A stretch of DNA of 64,000 nucleotides from Marinibacterium anthonyi (GCA_003217735.2 CP031591.1:1-64000), one strand, 5' to 3'; shown: positions 8,294 through 16,665, counted from the first letter of the stretch. The notes: generated by a model from the letters alone, not told the origin. Program-made: numbers and translations.

Positions 8294-8547
8294 GCGATGC
8301 AACGGCGCGGTAGGAGATCTCCGAAGGGGCGCTTTTTTTCGTTGCGCCTGGTTCGTGATAGCAAATCAATTTGGGCATGCTGCGACGGTCCGCTTCCCGC
8401 CCTCTGTGAGGATCGCTCGGAGCGGGCAGATCAGCCGCACTAACCAACTAGGTGAGGCCGCTTCTGTCCTGCGCGGGCACCAGGCTCAAATGAACGGGTC
8501 GGGCACCGCGCAGCCTCGGGTTCTTTAGCCGCAGGGTTGGTGATCGT

Positions 8548-8868
8548 TCAGCGGATTTCCAGATCACCAGTAGTTGTACCAGTAGCCAGCGCGTCCACGA
8601 ACCACTTCGGTTTACGCCCACGACCGGACCAGGTGACGGCTGGGTTCTCAGGGTGCTGATATTTTGGTGCGACTGGGTCGCGCTTGGCCTTGCTGTCTGT
8701 CCCGACCAGTTCCGCTAGGGAGTAGCCCATTTCTCTGGCCACAGCTTCCACCTTGGCGCGGGCTTCCACCTTTTGTCGATCCTCAAAGGTGGAGATCGCC
8801 TTGGCGATGTCCCTCTGCATTTTCTTAAGCTCGGGAAGCGACAACGCCTCGAGATCGTAATCAGCCAT
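8548..8868 (-). CDS. H-NS family nucleoid protein (HvrA/Spb-like)
   Basis: 106 residues, the normal length for HvrA-type H-NS proteins of Rhodobacteraceae. The N-terminal half is a coiled-coil dimerisation region (LPELKKMQRDIAKAISTFED). The C-terminus has the family DNA-binding core, HPENPAVTWSGRGRKPKWF. The start at 8868 (MADYDLEALS) was preferred over an open upstream extension because it matches the usual family N-terminus. Plasmid-borne H-NS proteins silence AT-rich or newly acquired genes. The gene stands alone; the 290 bases downstream to the DUF6932 start hold no gene. Confidence 0.9.
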   Translation of the reverse strand: MADYDLEALSLPELKKMQRDIAKAISTFEDRQKVEARAKVEAVAREMGYSLAELVGTDSKAKRDPVAPKYQHPENPAVTWSGRGRKPKWFVDALATGTTTGDLEIR

Positions 8869-9250
8869 GCTATGCCTCGTGTCCTGAATGTTCCGGTATC
8901 GATAGCCCGCCGGGGCACGGGCCCGCAACTCCCGTAGGCAGGGAGGCAGGTGACGAGGGTTGGTTGAACCATAATCTTGGCCGCCAGTTTAGGTTGCTGG
9001 GCTTGAGTTCAGCAGTCCCGATTGGCAAGATGACAGGGTCTGGCATGGGCTCCCCGCGCCTCTCTGACTTCTGGGCCATCCCTTCGACTGACAATCCCCT
9101 AATCCCGTTCGGCCTCCTGCGCGCAACCCCGCGTCAGCCCGGGCCGTGTTGGCCGCCTGTGGCGTCCTGCCCGCTCCACCCCGGGCCTCTGGGGGTTTCC
9201 GGCGTCCGTTCCGTCCACCGTGCACGCGTCACCCGACGGGCTTTTTCCGG
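8869..9250. other. Non-coding interval between the H-NS gene and ssb
   Basis: About 380 bases containing the divergent upstream regions of the H-NS-like gene and ssb. The sequence is GC-rich with no supported reading frame on either strand. The last part merges into the folded ssb leader. Confidence 0.4.
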
Positions 9251-9251
9251 G

Positions 9252-9282
9252 TCTTGTCGAAGGGACGGTCCCGAAGACAGGA
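9252..9282 (+). promoter_or_regulatory. Folded leader of ssb (leader family 2, copy B)
   Basis: TCTTGTC (9252-9258) pairs with GACAGGA (9276-9282) and encloses GGGA-CGG-TCCC (9262-9272). It matches the leader at 4316-4361 in layout and in the core GGGAYGGTCCC. It ends 16 bases before the ssb start, so it could control ribosome access to CAGGAG. Confidence 0.6.
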
Positions 9283-9298
9283 AACACAGGAGCTAATC

Positions 9299-9703
9299 AT
9301 GCAGAACATCGTCATCCTCGCCGGCAACATCGGTCAAAAACCCGAAACCCGCACCACCCAAGGCGGCACCAACATCACCAACTTCAGCCTCGCCACCTCG
9401 CGCCCCCGCCTCTCGGAAGGTCGCGTCCTTCGCGACGAGAACGGCTACCGGGTCATGGACACTGAATGGCACCGCATCACCTGCTTCAACGGTCTCGGCA
9501 AGACGGTCGCGGAGCATTGCGAAAAGGGCATGAAGGTCCTCGTCCATGGCCGCATCCACTACAGCAAGTGGATCGACAGCATGGGCAACGACCGCTACGG
9601 CTGCGAGATCATCGCCGAGAAGGTCGACTTCCTGAGCCGCCCGAAGTCGGCCGAGAACGAAAACCCCGAGTTGGTCGACCGCGACGACGAGATCCCGTTC
9701 TGA
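9299..9703 (+). CDS. ssb: Single-stranded DNA-binding protein
   Basis: 134-residue SSB. The OB-fold begins MQNIVILAGNIGQKPETR and continues with EWHRITCFNGLGKTVAEHCEKGMKVLVHGRIHY. It ends in the acidic tip DRDDEIPF, which recruits replication and repair partners. It is shorter than chromosomal SSB (about 150-180), with a reduced linker, as is usual for plasmid copies. The start at 9299 follows CAGGAG at good spacing and gives the canonical N-terminus. Plasmid SSB protects single strands during replication and conjugative transfer. Confidence 0.97.
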   Translation: MQNIVILAGNIGQKPETRTTQGGTNITNFSLATSRPRLSEGRVLRDENGYRVMDTEWHRITCFNGLGKTVAEHCEKGMKVLVHGRIHYSKWIDSMGNDRYGCEIIAEKVDFLSRPKSAENENPELVDRDDEIPF

Positions 9704-9725
9704 GGAACGGGGTCTCCCCCTCGGG

Positions 9726-9747
9726 CCCGGCGGGGAAACCCGCCGGG
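9726..9747 (+). terminator. Hairpin after ssb
   Basis: Perfect 9-bp stem CCCGGCGGG / CCCGCCGGG with a GAAA tetraloop, 22 bases after the ssb stop, followed by TTAAC. Confidence 0.65.
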
Positions 9748-9823
9748 TTAACTATGCTGAGTACCTTCGCGACAACACCCCGCTGCGTAGCGAGCCTAAG
9801 AATGGCGTCACGAACTCCTGTTC

Positions 9824-10632
9824 TCAACGCCAGTGCAGACTTCCCAGCAATCGACGGTGACTCTCGATTGCAAGCTTGATGAGCTCGGGGTCCCCTCTTC
9901 CAAATCCAGCCTTTGCTAAAACGGCGATGAAGTTGTCGTCGTCAAAGCGCTTGGAAATCCGTTCGTGGTATTCCCAGGCCCAGCCGGCACGACCAACGGG
10001 TGCCCATACATAGTTTCTCCCAGTTGATGGCTGGCTCATCACTTCCTGAACCTGGGTTTTCTCTGTTGCTTCAATGTATCGAATCGCAGTTATCCCTTCT
10101 GCGAACAAAAATGCATCTGAGACTGATGATCGCGGTGGAAGGAAAGTACCGCACCATTTTCTGAAGGCTCCGTCCACCAAATGATCTGGAAAAGGCGTAT
10201 ACCGCCGGTCCATTTCGGGCATTTTCTGCCAGTAGTCCTTTTTCGATCCTTCCCAAGTCAAAGGGCCAACAACATCCAAGAGGCGTTCGGTGCGTGCGCG
10301 CCGGTTCTCTACTTCGATGCCCATGAAGCTGTGCAGCGCCTGCCAACGCTCTGCCGCCTGTAGACCAAGAGCACACGCTTTATAGGCCAAAACCGCTGGG
10401 TAGCTCCGCATTTCGAGATAAACGACACGACCGCCCTGTGTATCGGCAGCGAAGCTGAGAATACCTCTAATGGCCTCCTCCACGGTCTTAAGTTGGATAT
10501 CGTCCCCCCATCTACCTATTAGACCGCAAGCCTTGGTCAGACCCTCTGAAACGGATTCGTACAGGGCTACACGCCTTTGGAAATCCTCTGGTGCAACCGG
10601 GCCGTTCGGCGCTAAATCGCCTTGATCGTGAC
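9824..10632 (-). pseudogene. C-terminal part of a SIR2-type gene split by an IS
   Basis: This fragment encodes about 266 residues (from QGDLAPNGPVAPEDF to SLHWR) and is the second half of the gene whose first half lies at 11904-12886. Removing the IS (10633-11903) and one copy of the 4-bp duplication TGAC joins VARHD directly to QGDLAPN in frame. The restored protein is about 595 residues. The region has no recognised domain; it would be the C-terminal part of a SIR2-domain protein. The ORF starting at 10696 on this strand begins in IS sequence and is not the natural start. Confidence 0.85.
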
Positions 10633-10695
10633 TGACCTGCCACGGGATTTTTCCTCCACCTACGATTAGAGTCCGGCCCAACTTGAGGACGGACA

Positions 10696-10962
10696 ATGAA
10701 ACGAACGAGATTCACAGACGAGCAGATCATCGGCATCTTGGCTGAGCATGAGGCAGGCGCGAAGTGCGCTGACCTGTGCCGCAAGCACGGCATGTCGGAG
10801 GGCACTTTCTATAACTGGAAGGCCAAGTTCGGCGGCATGACTGTGTCGGAGGCGAAGCGGCTGAAGGCGCTCGAGGAAGAGAACGCGAAGCTGAAGAAGC
10901 TCTTGGCCGAGCAGATGCTCGATCTGGCCGCGATGAAGGATCTGGTCGCAAAAAAATGGTAG
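10696..10962 (+). CDS. IS3-family transposase OrfA
   Basis: 88 residues with a helix-turn-helix ([20 protein letters not shown], then [20 protein letters not shown]) and a leucine-zipper tail ([18 protein letters not shown]). It ends at a run of seven A bases where ribosomes would slip by -1 into orfB. OrfA binds the IS ends and regulates transposition. Confidence 0.93.
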   Translation: MKRTRFTDEQIIGILAEHEAGAKCADLCRKHGMSEGTFYNWKAKFGGMTVSEAKRLKALEEENAKLKKLLAEQMLDLAAMKDLVAKKW

Positions 10963-11885
10963 GGCCCGCCGTGAAGCGCGAAGCGGTCGCATACCTTCAG
11001 GCCGGTCACGGTTTGTCGGAGCGGCGGGCCTGCCGGATCATCGGAGCGGATCGCAAGATGGTCCGCTACCGGTCGCAGCGTGCGCCTGACACGGTGCTAC
11101 GTGGCAGGCTGCGCGAGTTGGCCAATGAGCGGCGTCGGTTTGGCTATCGGCGGCTCTTCGTGCTCCTGCGCCGCGAGGGCGAACCATCCGGCATCAACCG
11201 GATATATCGGCTCTACCGCGAGGAAGGCCTGACGGTACGCAAGCGGAAGGCCCGGCGTAAGGCGGTCGGAACACGGGCCCCGATCCTGGTCGAGGCGCGG
11301 CCCAATGCGCGCTGGTCGCTGGATTTCGTCCACGACCAATTCGCTAGCGGCCAGCGCTTCCGAGTGCTCAACGTGGTCGACGATGTCACCCGGGAGTGCC
11401 TGGCGGCAATCCCGGATACCTCGATCTCGGGACGGCGTGTTGCCCGTGAACTTTCGACCCTGATCGAGCGGCGCGGCAAGCCCGGAATGATCGTCAGCGA
11501 CAATGGGACGGAACTGACCAGTAACGCCATCCTGCGGTGGTGTTCCGAGTACCGCGTCGAATGGCATTACATCGCGCCGGGCAAACCGATGCAGAATGGC
11601 TTCGTGGAGAGTTTCAACGGGCGGATGCGCGATGAGCTGCTCAACGAGACGATGTTCCGCAATCTCGCCCATGCGCGCGTCGTGATCACCGCCTGGGCCA
11701 CTGACTACAACACAGAACGCCCGCATTCGGCCTTGGATTACCAGACCCCGACCGACTACGCGCGAACCCTGACCACCGCAATCGCCCGCCCCGCTGCGCG
11801 AGATGAAAGCTCCGCGCGTCGGGCGATTGCTCAACCCGCGCCAATGGGCGTAGACAACCACCGGGCTCCGGTCGCGGCTGGATGA
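10956..11885 (+). CDS. IS3-family transposase OrfB (DDE integrase)
   Basis: 309 residues in the -1 frame relative to OrfA; it would be expressed mainly as an OrfAB fusion through the A7 slip site near 10951-10957. It contains an HTH_21-type region and the DDE catalytic core: D in [11 protein letters not shown] in [10 protein letters not shown], and E in [10 protein letters not shown] about 35 residues later. It appears intact and potentially active. Confidence 0.93.
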   Translation: MVGPAVKREAVAYLQAGHGLSERRACRIIGADRKMVRYRSQRAPDTVLRGRLRELANERRRFGYRRLFVLLRREGEPSGINRIYRLYREEGLTVRKRKARRKAVGTRAPILVEARPNARWSLDFVHDQFASGQRFRVLNVVDDVTRECLAAIPDTSISGRRVARELSTLIERRGKPGMIVSDNGTELTSNAILRWCSEYRVEWHYIAPGKPMQNGFVESFNGRMRDELLNETMFRNLAHARVVITAWATDYNTERPHSALDYQTPTDYARTLTTAIARPAARDESSARRAIAQPAPMGVDNHRAPVAAG

Positions 11886-11903
11886 AAGTTCAGTGGCAGG
11901 TCA

Positions 11904-12886
11904 TGACGGGCAACAATCCGCTCCACTTCTTCGGACACCAAATCCGATAGCTGAATCCGGTATTCCGGCTTGGCCAAATACCGCTTGGCGCGGCTTACCG
12001 TCATATCGACGCTTAGCGGATTTTGACGCTGTGACTGCTCAAGTGTTTCCACCTGTTCCACCAGCTTCACAAAGAACGAATCCGCATCAGCGACCGGGAT
12101 GGTCACACCCTTCCGGGCGTTGCACAACTCGGCTCCACGACCCCGCAACTCTCCTCTAGAAGCCCAAAACATCGGATACCGGCGATTTGGCGCGCGCACG
12201 ATCGCAGCCCTTAGCGCGTGATCCCACTCCCCGGACCAGCCGCAGACGATCAGCCCGTGTTCGTCAATGATCCTGTCCAACAATTTGTTGTATGCATCTG
12301 GGTAGGTCTGCAGCTCAGAATCCGTATTGAGGATCCGGGCATCCTTGTAATCGCCATGCAATTTTAAGATGTAGCAGGCGCTATGCGTTAATGGTTCCGC
12401 GCCCTCCAGAGCATCAGTTGAAGCGACAACAGTTGGTTCAACTCCAACTCCGCGGAGTGCGTTTTCCATCAAGCGGTCAAAATTGGTGGTGACGATCACT
12501 CGGACATATCCGCCTCGCACAAGCTTGGCGATTGCTTTGTGCCCCGCTGTGGGAACCTTCCGGCCTTGCTCACGGTCTTCCTCATTTGGCTCGATGTAGC
12601 TATGCAAGATCGCGCGGCGCTCTGCGGGGGTGGCTGCAAGCTGTCCCAATAACTCCGAGTAGTTTGGTTCCTTGCCCTCCGTTTCAACGTACCACTTCGC
12701 CCAGTCGTCTTGTTCATCGACGCCTTGCGCTGTTGCGACCCGGCGCACAAGGTCCGTGGTGATTTCCCAGCCTGTTGGAATTTCGGCCGCCCGCGACAGA
12801 CCGGACCCTAACAAGAGCGAGAACACTCCCCGGTTTTCGTGAACCGAGAATGCAAGTTGGGTCGCAGCGTCACCGAAAGCCGTCAT
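11904..12886 (-). pseudogene. N-terminal part of a SIR2-type gene split by an IS
   Basis: Encodes the SIR2-like NAD-binding domain: SLLLGSGLSRAAEIPTGWEI near the N-terminus, VIVTTNFDRLMENAL, ILKLHGDYKDARILNT and LIVCGWSGEWDHALR. SIR2 domains of this kind deplete NAD in several bacterial anti-phage systems. I start it at 12886 because GGAG lies eight bases upstream; the GTG at 12919 has no ribosome site. The IS cuts the gene after VARHD, leaving a short IS-encoded tail. A truncated SIR2 domain might still be made, but the original function is probably lost. Confidence 0.88.
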
Positions 12887-13004
12887 TCTTGTCACTCCAA
12901 AAGCTATATGCCCGCTCACTTTGGTTCTTGCATACCAGAGCTAGTAGACTTGTCATGTCTCGAACAGGCAAGTCTCTGAAATTCTGTCATCCCACTGAAA
13001 ACTC

Positions 13005-13087
13005 GAGAGTGAGAGGAGTGCCGGATTCCCGGTGACGGGCTTAGGGCTGGGAGAGTGGCTCCCGGCGCCTGTCACGGGAGATAGCCG
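13005..13087 (+). promoter_or_regulatory. Folded leader upstream of the DUF932 gene (leader family 1, copy B)
   Basis: Outer stem GTGACGGGC (13032-13040) pairs with GCCTGTCAC (13067-13075), one G-T wobble in nine pairs. Inner hairpin GGGAG (13049-13053), loop AGTGG, CTCCC (13059-13063). The purine block GAGAGTGAGAGGAGTG precedes it. Compared with the parB leader, stem bases differ on both sides while pairing is kept. Confidence 0.75.
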
Positions 13088-14287
13088 ATGGGCGTTGTAG
13101 AAGTTCTGGATCCGGTGCAGCCGACGCGGGCTGGTGGCTGGAAAGTGGATGTAAGCCGGGGTGAGCGGAACGGGCGGGTATCGTCCGAATGGTTCGACCG
13201 GCCCGATGACGAGCGGTATCTCTCGCTCGACGATCTCTGGGCCAATGTGAAAGGTCGGTCGGAACGCAGCCGCAGCCGGGTGGTGCAGACGGCGGATATC
13301 CGGGTCGAGGCCGCGCGTGACAACCCCGAGCGGTTGCACCTGATGCTGCCGAAAGCGCATGAACCGGTGGCGCCCACGCACTGGGCGTTCGGCCAGCTTG
13401 CCAGCATCGTCGGTGCTCCGGCCTCCTACCTGCGGCAACTGCCCGCGCCGCTGGCGGGCATCAACTTGCAGTATGGGCTGACCAATCATCGCGCCGAGCA
13501 GGTGAAGACCTTCGAGACGGAAGACGGCCGCACGGAGCTGCGCGCGGTGACCGGCCCCGACTACGGCCGCATCCACGATTTCGAACTGGTCGAGGCGGTG
13601 CAGCGCATCGCGGGCAATGGCACGGGCGACACGCGCTGGAAGGTGCCGGGCGTGCTCGACTGGTCGACAGGGGTCTACAACCCCGATGTCGAGATCAGCC
13701 GCGACACGACCACGCTCTATGCTTCGGACCGCGATGTCTTCCTGTTCCTGGTCGATGACCGCAACCCGATCGAGGCGGGCAAGCTGCCGGACGGCTCCCC
13801 CGATCTCTACTTCCGGGGTTTTTACTGCTGGAACTCGGAGGTGGGCGCGAAAACCCTCGGCATGGCGAGCTTTTACCTGCGGGCGGTATGTCAAAACAGG
13901 AATCTGTGGGGCGTCGAGGATTTCCAGGAGATCCGGATCCGGCATTCGAAATACGCCGCCTCCCGCTTTGCCCATGAGGCGGCCCCGGCGCTGACGCGGT
14001 TCGCCAATTCCTCGCCGCAGGGCTTCGTGAACGGCATCAAGGCCGCGCGCCAGCAGATCGTGGCACGCAGCGATGAGGATCGCGCGGATTTTCTGCGCAA
14101 GCGCGGATTCTCAAAAGCTGAATCCGGCAAGATCATCGAGAAGGTGCTGTTGGAAGAGGGCCGCCCGCCCGAGAGTATCTTCGACTTCGTGCAGGGCATC
14201 ACGCGGCTTGCGCGCGACAAGACCCAGCAGGATGCGCGGCTCGACATGGAAGGGCGCGCCAAGAAGCTCCTCGACCGGGTCGGCTGA
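13088..14287 (+). CDS. DUF932 domain protein
   Basis: 399 residues. It matches the DUF932 family of phage and plasmid proteins through THWAFGQLASIVGAPASYLRQ, the TGPDYGRIHDFELVEAV core and the late CWNSEVGAKTLGMASFYLR. The biochemical role is unknown; family members sit among anti-restriction and replication genes of large plasmids. The ATG at 13088 follows GGGAGATAGCCG at the base of the folded leader, so the leader could control translation. The gene ends just before a strong intrinsic terminator. Confidence 0.88.
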   Translation: MGVVEVLDPVQPTRAGGWKVDVSRGERNGRVSSEWFDRPDDERYLSLDDLWANVKGRSERSRSRVVQTADIRVEAARDNPERLHLMLPKAHEPVAPTHWAFGQLASIVGAPASYLRQLPAPLAGINLQYGLTNHRAEQVKTFETEDGRTELRAVTGPDYGRIHDFELVEAVQRIAGNGTGDTRWKVPGVLDWSTGVYNPDVEISRDTTTLYASDRDVFLFLVDDRNPIEAGKLPDGSPDLYFRGFYCWNSEVGAKTLGMASFYLRAVCQNRNLWGVEDFQEIRIRHSKYAASRFAHEAAPALTRFANSSPQGFVNGIKAARQQIVARSDEDRADFLRKRGFSKAESGKIIEKVLLEEGRPPESIFDFVQGITRLARDKTQQDARLDMEGRAKKLLDRVG

Positions 14288-14299
14288 CCAAACGCCCAT

Positions 14300-14341
14300 G
14301 CAGCGATCACCCGACCCCCGGGCGGTCGCTGCAGCTTTTTT
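14300..14341 (+). terminator. Intrinsic terminator after the DUF932 gene
   Basis: Stem GCAGCGA (14300-14306) / TCGCTGC (14326-14332) with an inner CCCG/CGGG pair, followed by AGC and a run of six T. Confidence 0.85.
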
Positions 14342-14414
14342 CTCAACATGCACGCCGTTGGCTTTGCCCCAAAAGGGCAGGGGGCTTCGGTGTGCGGATT
14401 TCAGCGAGACACCC

Positions 14415-14855
14415 ATGACTCCCCAGGAAGAAACCATCGTCCTCGAGGCCCGCGATATCCTCGGCCGTTACCTCAGCCAGAACCCAGTGATCGGGAGCTG
14501 GCAAGCGCTGATGGACTATTGCGCGCTCACCGTCCGCGGTCCCATCGAGCGGTTCCATGTCCTCTATCTCGACCGCAAGAACCGCATCATCGCCGATGAG
14601 CTCTTGTCGACCGGCACGGTCGATCATGTCCCGGTCTATCCGCGCGAGGTGATCAAGCGGGCGCTGTTGCTGAACGCCAGCGCCCTGATCCTGATCCACA
14701 ACCATCCTTCGGACGATCCGACACCATCGGAGGCTGATCTCAGCATGACCAGGGAGATCCAGAAGGGCTGCAAGTATCTCGGCCTGACGCTGCATGACCA
14801 CATCATCGTCGGCGCCGGAACGGCGCTGAGCCTGCGGGGTCTCGGCAAGCTCTGA
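14415..14855 (+). CDS. radC: Short RadC/JAB-domain protein
   Basis: 146 residues comprising essentially only the JAB/MPN+ domain of RadC. The metal motif is HNHPSDDPTPSEAD, with the conserved upstream ELLSTGTVDHVPVYPREVIKRAL. Chromosomal RadC is about 220 residues and has an N-terminal helix-hairpin-helix part that is absent here; short forms like this are common on plasmids and integrated elements. Despite the name, a DNA-repair role is not established. The start at 14415 follows GAGACACCC and gives the usual N-terminus. Confidence 0.92.
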   Translation: MTPQEETIVLEARDILGRYLSQNPVIGSWQALMDYCALTVRGPIERFHVLYLDRKNRIIADELLSTGTVDHVPVYPREVIKRALLLNASALILIHNHPSDDPTPSEADLSMTREIQKGCKYLGLTLHDHIIVGAGTALSLRGLGKL

Positions 14856-14875
14856 TCGTGGCACCAGACCTGCTG

Positions 14876-14909
14876 CCGCCACCCCTTCAAGGAAGAGGGT
14901 GGCGGTTTG
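14876..14909 (+). terminator. Intrinsic terminator after radC
   Basis: Perfect 9-bp stem CCGCCACCC (14876-14884) / GGGTGGCGG (14897-14905) with a 12-base loop, followed by TTTGG. Confidence 0.7.
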
Positions 14910-14964
14910 GTCTGTGACGGATGAGGCGGGGAGAGTGGCTTCCCGCGCCGTCGGAGATGTTGCC
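14910..14964 (+). promoter_or_regulatory. Folded leader upstream of the 172-aa gene (leader family 1, copy C)
   Basis: Outer stem GACGG (14916-14920) / CCGTC (14948-14952). Inner stem GGGGAG (14928-14933), loop AGTGG, CTTCCC (14939-14944). The loop and inner stem start match copies A and B. The upstream purine block is replaced by the radC terminator. Confidence 0.7.
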
Positions 14965-15483
14965 ATGTTTGACCTTCCCCTGCCTATCCAGCCGAGCCCG
15001 CGTCCGATGGGCCCCGTTCCAAATGGCGCGACTGTCGCTCCTGATCCCAGCCTGCCTTTCGCGCTGACGCGGATGCACCGGACGCCGGCAGCCCTGATGT
15101 CGGGCACCGCGGCCCCCGTGGTCGTTGAGCGTTTTGCGACGCTGGCCGATGCCATGCAGGGGGCGTTTGAACTTGCCGAGGACAACGGCCCCGATGCAGC
15201 GCCGCAGTTTCTGGCCATCCTTGATTGCGACCAGCGCCTGGTTCTTGCCGGAGCCGCCAGTCATGGCGCTGTGGCTTGGTGCCACCCTGTCGCCAATGCT
15301 CTTGAGGCGCGTTCCGTCGTGACCGAGGCGGTTCAACTTCGCGCCCAGGCTGGCCGCGCCACTGACTGGCACGAGCCTGAACTGGCGCTGCGACTGCGTC
15401 ACCGGGCTGATCTGCTGGATGCGCGTCTGGTCGACCCGCTCTGGCGCGCCTTTGCCGCCCGCGCGCTGCAGATCGCGGCGTGA
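14965..15483 (+). CDS. Hypothetical plasmid protein, 172 aa
   Basis: 172 residues, begins MFDLPLPIQPSPRPMGPVPN. It is alanine-rich and mostly helical in the second half (ALEARSVVTEAVQLRAQAGR; RLRHRADLLDARLVDPLWRA). It has no recognised catalytic motif, signal peptide or membrane segment. The ATG follows GGAGATGTTGCC directly after the folded leader, which argues for this start over an open upstream extension. The gene opens a run of small plasmid genes transcribed in the same direction. The function is unknown. Confidence 0.75.
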   Translation: MFDLPLPIQPSPRPMGPVPNGATVAPDPSLPFALTRMHRTPAALMSGTAAPVVVERFATLADAMQGAFELAEDNGPDAAPQFLAILDCDQRLVLAGAASHGAVAWCHPVANALEARSVVTEAVQLRAQAGRATDWHEPELALRLRHRADLLDARLVDPLWRAFAARALQIAA

Positions 15484-15487
15484 CGCC

Positions 15488-15586
15488 CGAGAGACAGAGG
15501 AGGGCTGGGAGGGGTTTGAGCCTTCGGGGGGCAGAAGAGTGCGCCACCCGGGAGGTCTGACCTGTCCTAACCGAACGGAGATATCC
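15488..15586 (+). promoter_or_regulatory. Structured leader upstream of the DUF6878-like gene (looser relative of family 1)
   Basis: Begins with the purine block GAGAGACAGAGGAGGGCTGG, like copies A and B. It is followed by CCTTCGGG pairing with CCCGGGAGG and an inner GGC/GCC pair enclosing AGAAGAGTGC. The similarity in the second half is weaker than among copies A-C. Confidence 0.45.
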
Positions 15587-16078
15587 ATGACCCAGACTGA
15601 ACCCACTCTGGCCGCACCGCTGCGGCCTTCCACCGTCGATTTCGGGGCGATCCTTGCCGCGCATGCCGAACGCACCGCCCGGACCCTCGCCCTGCGCCCG
15701 GGCAACAAAGACCGCCTGTTCGATGGCCTCATGGCCGCCGGCATCACTCATGTCACCGTGACTTTCGACGGGGCCGGTGACAGCGGCCAGATCGAAAGCA
15801 TCGGCGCCTGGGCGGGCGAGACTGCCGTCGACTTCCCCGCGACCGAGATCGACTACGCCGCGCTGACCTGGGACGACCCCGAGGTCGAAATACGGCAGCT
15901 CTCGCTGGAGGATGTCGTCGAGCAGCTGGCCTACGACTTCCTTTCCGACACCCATGGCGGTTGGGAAAACAACGACGGCGCTTACGGCGAGTTCTGCTTC
16001 GACGCTGCGGCCCGCTGCATCCATCTCGAGTTCAACGAGAGCTTCACCTCGTCCGAACTCTACACGCACGATTTCTGA
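15587..16078 (+). CDS. DUF6878-like protein
   Basis: 163 residues. The C-terminal block DFLSDTHGGWENNDGAYGEF, followed by NESFTSSELYTHDF, is the signature I associate with the DUF6878 family found on alphaproteobacterial plasmids. The N-terminal third is low-complexity (TEPTLAAPLRPSTVDF). ACGGAG lies five bases before the ATG. No function is known. The DUF6915-like gene follows after ten bases, so the two are probably co-transcribed. Confidence 0.78.
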   Translation: MTQTEPTLAAPLRPSTVDFGAILAAHAERTARTLALRPGNKDRLFDGLMAAGITHVTVTFDGAGDSGQIESIGAWAGETAVDFPATEIDYAALTWDDPEVEIRQLSLEDVVEQLAYDFLSDTHGGWENNDGAYGEFCFDAAARCIHLEFNESFTSSELYTHDF

Positions 16079-16088
16079 GGGGGCGACG

Positions 16089-16466
16089 ATGGCACATCCC
16101 TATCACCACGCGCTCTCCTCGGTGAGGAAATGGGGCGGCACGGTCGATGATTTCATCGCGGTGCATAAATGGTTCGACCAAAGCAAGGAGATCACTGCCG
16201 ATTTTCGGCACCGGGCCCTGCGGCACCATGCTGAGGGCATATTCATGGCCGAGACGATCTTCGGCCAGACCCTCACGCTCTCGACCGGGCGCATCATCCC
16301 GACCCGATGGGTTGGCGAACAACATGTGAAAGAAGATCTTGGCTTCATCCCGAGCTTTGCCGATTGGGTGAAGGCCATCCGGCCCGAACCCTGGATGGGC
16401 CGGTCCGAGCGGATCGAGGCGCAGGTCGATCCGCATCCCGCCTCGCCCGTGGTCGAGGTCAGCTGA
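16089..16466 (+). CDS. DUF6915-like protein
   Basis: 125 residues beginning MAHPYHHALSSVRKWGGTVD. The conserved FRHRALRHHAEGIFMAETIFG block is histidine-rich and characteristic of this plasmid and phage family; clustered His residues may bind metal. GAGGGGGCGACG precedes the ATG. It sits between the DUF6878-like gene and a 65-residue gene that starts two bases after its stop, so the three form an operon. The function is unknown. Confidence 0.78.
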   Translation: MAHPYHHALSSVRKWGGTVDDFIAVHKWFDQSKEITADFRHRALRHHAEGIFMAETIFGQTLTLSTGRIIPTRWVGEQHVKEDLGFIPSFADWVKAIRPEPWMGRSERIEAQVDPHPASPVVEVS

Positions 16467-16467
16467 C

Positions 16468-16665
16468 ATGACCGATCCGGCTTATCAGCGCCTCGGCCTG
16501 CCTGTGACGGCGTCGCCCTACGCCGTTCTGCGGGCGGCGGTCCGGGCGCTTCACCCCGACACGCGCGCCGTGCGCGGCTTCCGGGCCGCACGCAAGCGCT
16601 TCTACCGGCAGATGCTCTGCGTGCATGCCGCGCGGCAGGCATCGGGCGACAATCCGACCGGCTGA
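16468..16665 (+). CDS. Small J-domain-like protein, 65 aa
   Basis: 65 residues, start two bases after the previous stop, so translation is probably coupled. AYQRLGLPVTASPYAVLRAA followed by LHPDTRA follows the spacing of a DnaJ J-domain: a YxxLG opening, helix II, then the HPD tripeptide needed to stimulate DnaK ATPase. Helices III and IV are short (RAARKRFYRQMLCVHAAR). The similarity is by eye and could be fortuitous. If real, it is a minimal J-protein that could link a plasmid complex to host DnaK. Confidence 0.65.
   Translation: MTDPAYQRLGLPVTASPYAVLRAAVRALHPDTRAVRGFRAARKRFYRQMLCVHAARQASGDNPTG

Larger units (their letters stand above)
10633..11903 (+). mobile_element. IS3-family insertion sequence, IS407-like, complete
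   Basis: 1271 bp. The ends are imperfect inverted repeats beginning TGACCTGCCAC, identical over the first 11 bases and continuing with matches to about 40 bases. It is flanked by a 4-bp direct duplication TGAC (10629-10632 and 11904-11907), the target size of the IS407 group. It carries overlapping orfA and orfB with a frameshift window and interrupts the SIR2 gene. Confidence 0.93.

Noticed and set aside
12887-12919. GTG start 33 bases upstream for the SIR2 gene
   Set aside because: No ribosome site, whereas ATG 12886 has GGAG at eight bases.
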